Origin: Nocardia sp.
Lineage (GTDB): Bacteria > Actinomycetota > Actinomycetes > Mycobacteriales > Mycobacteriaceae
DNA length: 8,667 bases
Direction: 5' to 3'
Assembly: GCA_013361595.1 (NCBI GenBank)
Contig: JABFXT010000371.1
Span: 1 to 8,667, forward strand
Shown: in pieces, positions 6,890 through 8,667 of the stretch
Position numbering within the stretch: position 1 is the stretch's first letter
Layout: each line of letters opens with the position of its first letter
The notes under the pieces: generated by a model
The model's database searches: none
Told to the model about the DNA's origin: nothing
Seen by the model: only the letters and a program-made list of their open reading frames with translations
Program-made: the position numbers and the translations under genes

Positions 6890-7396
6890 TCAGCTACAAG
6901 CCGGATTGGGCTCCCCGCTGCCCTGGACCGCCAGCAGCGAACAGAAGGTCATCGCCGCGACCTTCCACGTGTCACCCTCCTTGATCGCCTGCCCGGATTG
7001 GTCCGGCAGCACCGGATTACCGCCGAGCAGCAGGGTGTAGGTGACATCCGCGGTCTTGTCGTCGACGAGTTGGACGGCGGAGACGGTCACACTGGTCCCG
7101 GCGGCGCGCGGATCGGCGGCCATTCCCTCGAGCATCGGCCCGAATGCCTCCCCCTTCTCCACGAGGCCCGCCCGCGTCGCAGCGGGCGCGGTGCCGTCGA
7201 AGAAGGTGACGAAAGCGTCGGTGATCTCCTTCTCGGTCTCCGGGGAGGCCGAGGCGGGCGCCGCCGAACTGGTGGCGACCGGAGCCGAGGCGGCGGCGGT
7301 ATCGTCCTCGGAATCACCGCAGCCGATGACGGCCGTGGCGGTCAGTGCCATCAGGCCGATGAGTGCGGCGGTACGCCGGGTTCTGCTGGAACGCAT
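6890..7396 (-). CDS. Putative Mtb12-like lipoprotein, paralog of the gene at 6013-6561
   Basis: A 168-aa lipoprotein precursor. A basic start (MRSSRTRR) and hydrophobic core lead to a good lipobox, AVIGC, with Cys26 as the lipidation site for signal peptidase II. A Ser/Ala/Pro/Thr-rich linker spans about 31-52. The C-terminal domain (about 55-168) aligns throughout with the neighbouring lipoprotein: FF, LVEKGEAF, GMA, YTLLLGGNPV, QSGQAIKEGDTWKVAA and a Cys152/Cys167 pair. It resembles the secreted mycobacterial Mtb12 antigen domain. The frame stays open far upstream, but ATG at 7396 is chosen because the signal peptide starts there and GGAAAGG lies 8 nt upstream on its strand. It has its own leader with a 9-bp inverted repeat, so it is probably transcribed separately. 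Function unknown. Confidence 0.82.
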   Translation of the reverse strand: MRSSRTRRTAALIGLMALTATAVIGCGDSEDDTAAASAPVATSSAAPASASPETEKEITDAFVTFFDGTAPAATRAGLVEKGEAFGPMLEGMAADPRAAGTSVTVSAVQLVDDKTADVTYTLLLGGNPVLPDQSGQAIKEGDTWKVAAMTFCSLLAVQGSGEPNPACS

Positions 7397-7411
7397 GGCG
7401 GAAACCTTTCC

Positions 7412-7438
7412 GATGGACACATCGAATCGGTGTCCATC
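7412..7438 (-). promoter_or_regulatory. Perfect 9-bp inverted repeat in the right lipoprotein leader
   Basis: GATGGACAC (7412-7420) and GTGTCCATC (7430-7438) are perfectly complementary around a 9-nt loop. The repeat abuts the 5' edge of the lipoprotein gene's Shine-Dalgarno sequence (7405-7411). It could act as an operator or as an RNA stem influencing ribosome access. No equivalent lies before the left paralog. Confidence 0.5.
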
Positions 7439-7447
7439 AGGGAAATT

Positions 7448-7460
7448 CGGAAACAGGGTT
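7448..7460 (-). promoter_or_regulatory. Shared 13-nt upstream box, copy at right lipoprotein gene
   Basis: AACCCTGTTTCCG on the - strand, identical to 6598-6610. In this copy the box sits in a dyad, GGAA-N6-TTCC. A weak TAnnnT hexamer (TAGCGT on the - strand, 7482-7487) lies about 20 nt upstream, similar to the spacing at the other gene. Confidence 0.4.
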
Positions 7461-7505
7461 CCGGGTGGACGTAATTCGGTTACGCTACCCGTGTCGAAGA
7501 ATCCC

Positions 7506-7533
7506 CGATCGCCGGTTTCCTTTTCGGTGATCG
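7506..7533. other. Second hairpin after the crotonase gene
   Basis: CGATCGCCG (7506-7514) pairs with CGGTGATCG (7525-7533) over 9 bp including one G-T, with a 10-nt loop. It lies just beyond the strong stem at 7546-7583 when read on the - strand and may back up termination. On the + strand it is followed closely by TTTT, but no + strand gene precedes it. Confidence 0.35.
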
Positions 7534-7545
7534 CTTTTCCGATAT

Positions 7546-7583
7546 CGGGGGATCGATACCGCGGCGAACGGTTCGATCCCCCG
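7546..7583 (-). terminator. Strong terminator hairpin of the crotonase gene
   Basis: CGGGGGATCGA (7546-7556) and TCGATCCCCCG (7573-7583) form a perfect 11-bp stem, extended after one unpaired base by ACCG (7558-7561) with CGGT (7569-7572). It starts 10 nt past the crotonase stop on the - strand. This is the strongest hairpin in the window and separates the CoA-metabolism transcript from the lipoprotein gene. It lacks a T-tract. Confidence 0.75.
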
Positions 7584-7593
7584 GTCGGTAGAT

Positions 7594-8382
7594 CTATTTG
7601 ATGTTCGTCTTCATTTGTTCGAGGTCGACCAGGATCGGGTATCCACTCACACTCAGCGCGTTTCCGTGCCCGGTGGAATGGATATCGAAAACCGACTGCA
7701 CCGCCGCGTAGAACCCCTGCACGTCGAGGGTCTGGTTCACGGCCCGTTTCGCCTGGCGCAATCCGAACGGTGGCATCTTCGCGATCTGCGCCGCCACTTC
7801 CGCTGTCTTCGCGGGCAACTCGTTCAGGGGAACCACCATGTTCACCATGCCGGTCTGTTCGGCCTCTCGCGCGGTGACCGCCCGGCCGGTGAACAGGATC
7901 TCCTTGGCCTTCCGGGGCCCGAGTTCCCAGGTGTGACCGTGGTACTCCACACCGCCGATCCCCATCATCGCGACCGGATCGGAGAACAGCGCGTTGTCCG
8001 CGGCGATGATGAGGTCGCACGGCCAGCACAGCATGAGCCCGCCCGCGATACACCGCCCCTGGACCGCCGCGATCGTCGGTTTCGGCACATTGCGCCAGCG
8101 CAATGTGTACTCCAGGTACCGTCGGCTCTCGGTCTGGTAGATCCAGTCGAGCGTGATCTTCTCCGGTTTGGGCCAGCTGTCGTCCTTCAGATCGTGACCG
8201 GCGGAGAAATGCTTACCCGCGGCGTTCAGGACGATGACCACGGCCTCGTCGTCGGTGGCCGCCCGGGTCCAGGCGGCATCGAGTTCGTCCAGCAGCGCGG
8301 AATTCTGGGCATTCGCGGCCTCGGGCCGGTTCAGGGTTATCGTCGCGATCTTGTCGGCGACCTGGTAGTCGATATACGACAA
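7594..8382 (-). CDS. Enoyl-CoA hydratase/isomerase (crotonase) family protein without the classical catalytic glutamates
   Basis: A 262-aa crotonase-fold protein acting on acyl-CoA thioesters in the cytoplasm. The CoA/oxyanion-hole segments are HFSAGHDL (58-65) and CIAGGLML (111-118). The two glutamates of rat mitochondrial hydratase (Glu144 and Glu164) align with Met117 and Val137, so ordinary hydratase chemistry is doubtful. GVEYHGHTWELGPRKAKE (144-161) offers Glu146 and His148 as possible catalytic residues; an isomerase, hydrolase or lyase activity is possible. The start is TTG at 8382 on the - strand because GAGGAG (8390-8395) lies 7 nt before it and the protein then begins MSYIDYQVADKIATITLNRP, as expected of the family. 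A GTG at 8418 in frame lies inside a palindrome and lacks a ribosome site. It is followed by a strong terminator and preceded by an acyl-CoA dehydrogenase gene. Confidence 0.9.
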   Translation of the reverse strand: MSYIDYQVADKIATITLNRPEAANAQNSALLDELDAAWTRAATDDEAVVIVLNAAGKHFSAGHDLKDDSWPKPEKITLDWIYQTESRRYLEYTLRWRNVPKPTIAAVQGRCIAGGLMLCWPCDLIIAADNALFSDPVAMMGIGGVEYHGHTWELGPRKAKEILFTGRAVTAREAEQTGMVNMVVPLNELPAKTAEVAAQIAKMPPFGLRQAKRAVNQTLDVQGFYAAVQSVFDIHSTGHGNALSVSGYPILVDLEQMKTNIK

Positions 8383-8408
8383 AACAGTGCTCCTCGGTTC
8401 CGGGTCGA

Positions 8409-8426
8409 CCGGGTTCACGAACCCGG
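8409..8426. promoter_or_regulatory. 18-bp palindrome upstream of the crotonase gene
   Basis: CCGGGTTCACGAACCCGG is a perfect inverted repeat with 8-nt arms and a 2-nt centre. It lies 26 nt before the chosen crotonase start and just upstream of its ribosome site. Form and place suit an operator for a dimeric regulator; a 2-nt centre makes a hairpin less likely unless inner pairs open. Confidence 0.45.
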
Positions 8427-8452
8427 CGCTGGTTTTCGGTTTGCTACACCGT

Positions 8453-8469
8453 CCGCGCGACCGGCGCGG
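8453..8469 (-). terminator. Weak hairpin after the partial acyl-CoA dehydrogenase
   Basis: CCGCGC (8453-8458) and GCGCGG (8464-8469) form a 6-bp stem with a 5-nt loop, 27 nt past the dehydrogenase stop on the - strand. In such GC-rich DNA this can arise by chance. If real it would partly separate the dehydrogenase from the crotonase gene. Confidence 0.25.
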
Positions 8470-8496
8470 CGGCGCGCGATCCCATGGCGTCGCCGA

Positions 8497-8667
8497 TCAC
8501 CCTGCGGCGGCGAGGTATTCGGCGGCGACCACCGCACGATGCCGGGCCGCACCGCCGAACAGCAGTTCACCGGCCTTGGCCCGTTTGATCGCGAATTGCA
8601 GGTCGTTCTCCCACGTGAACCCCATGGCCCCGAACACCTGCACACCGTGCCGGAAGACAGTCGACTG
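8497..8667 (-). CDS. Acyl-CoA dehydrogenase, C-terminal end (partial)
   Basis: The last 56 codons of an acyl-CoA dehydrogenase whose start lies beyond the window. The visible part has the family's VQVFGAMGFTWENDL segment, equivalent to QxxGGxGFTxE, and a C-terminal helix RAKAGELLFGGAARHR. At the position of the canonical catalytic Glu-Gly this tail has Gly-Gly (LLFGGAARHR), so it may be the partner subunit of a heteromeric enzyme, as in the left operon. It lies 114 nt upstream of the crotonase gene on the same strand, so the two probably belong to one transcript or a closely linked set. Confidence 0.85.
   Translation of the reverse strand, partial: QSTVFRHGVQVFGAMGFTWENDLQFAIKRAKAGELLFGGAARHRAVVAAEYLAAAG

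Noticed and set aside
7397..8053. Upstream extension of the right lipoprotein frame across the terminator and into the crotonase gene
   Set aside because: The signal peptide and ribosome site place the start at 7396, and the extension would overlap a firm gene.
8415..8645. 76-codon - strand frame at the right edge
   Set aside because: The frame ending at 8497 encodes a recognisable acyl-CoA dehydrogenase C-terminus; the other frame is Arg/Pro-rich with no match.

Overview
The window is GC-rich, densely packed DNA from an actinomycete, most likely a mycolic-acid actinobacterium of the Nocardia/Rhodococcus/Mycobacterium group. That placement is an inference from strong G/C bias at third codon positions, frequent GTG/TTG starts, Mtb12-like lipoproteins and a split acyl-CoA dehydrogenase pair.

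Bases 1-5905 (+ strand) hold one compact operon. A promoter-like hexamer (26-31) and a 15-bp palindrome (40-54) precede seven clear genes: a carboxymuconolactone-decarboxylase-fold protein, a Rieske non-heme iron oxygenase alpha subunit, a 111-aa protein of unknown function, an amidohydrolase, a SnoaL/NTF2-like protein, and two acyl-CoA dehydrogenase subunits. Adjacent genes overlap by 4, 11 or 17 nt or are separated by 3-4 nt, so translational coupling is likely throughout. The enzyme set suggests oxygenation, hydrolysis or isomerisation, then CoA-thioester dehydrogenation of a cyclic (aromatic, steroid- or terpenoid-like) substrate. The substrate cannot be read from the sequence. No ferredoxin or reductase for the oxygenase is in the window.

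The most unusual place is the SnoaL/acyl-CoA dehydrogenase junction (3813-3947). A roughly 110-bp insert there has 10-bp perfect terminal inverted repeats, an internal stem and a 22-bp direct repeat covering the start of the dehydrogenase gene. It carries a 37-codon ORF that overlaps both neighbours by ATGA. The layout recalls the mycobacterial interspersed repetitive units (MIRUs), and it also permits two mutually exclusive RNA hairpins, one of which would hide the dehydrogenase start.

Bases 5906-7593 hold two paralogous lipoprotein genes on the - strand, separated by a 328-nt non-coding stretch. They share an upstream 13-nt box and have several hairpins around them. Bases 7594-8667 (- strand) hold a crotonase-superfamily gene lacking both classical catalytic glutamates, preceded by an 18-bp palindrome, and the C-terminal end of another acyl-CoA dehydrogenase that runs off the window. 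This right-hand module is also CoA-thioester metabolism and may serve the same pathway as the left operon.
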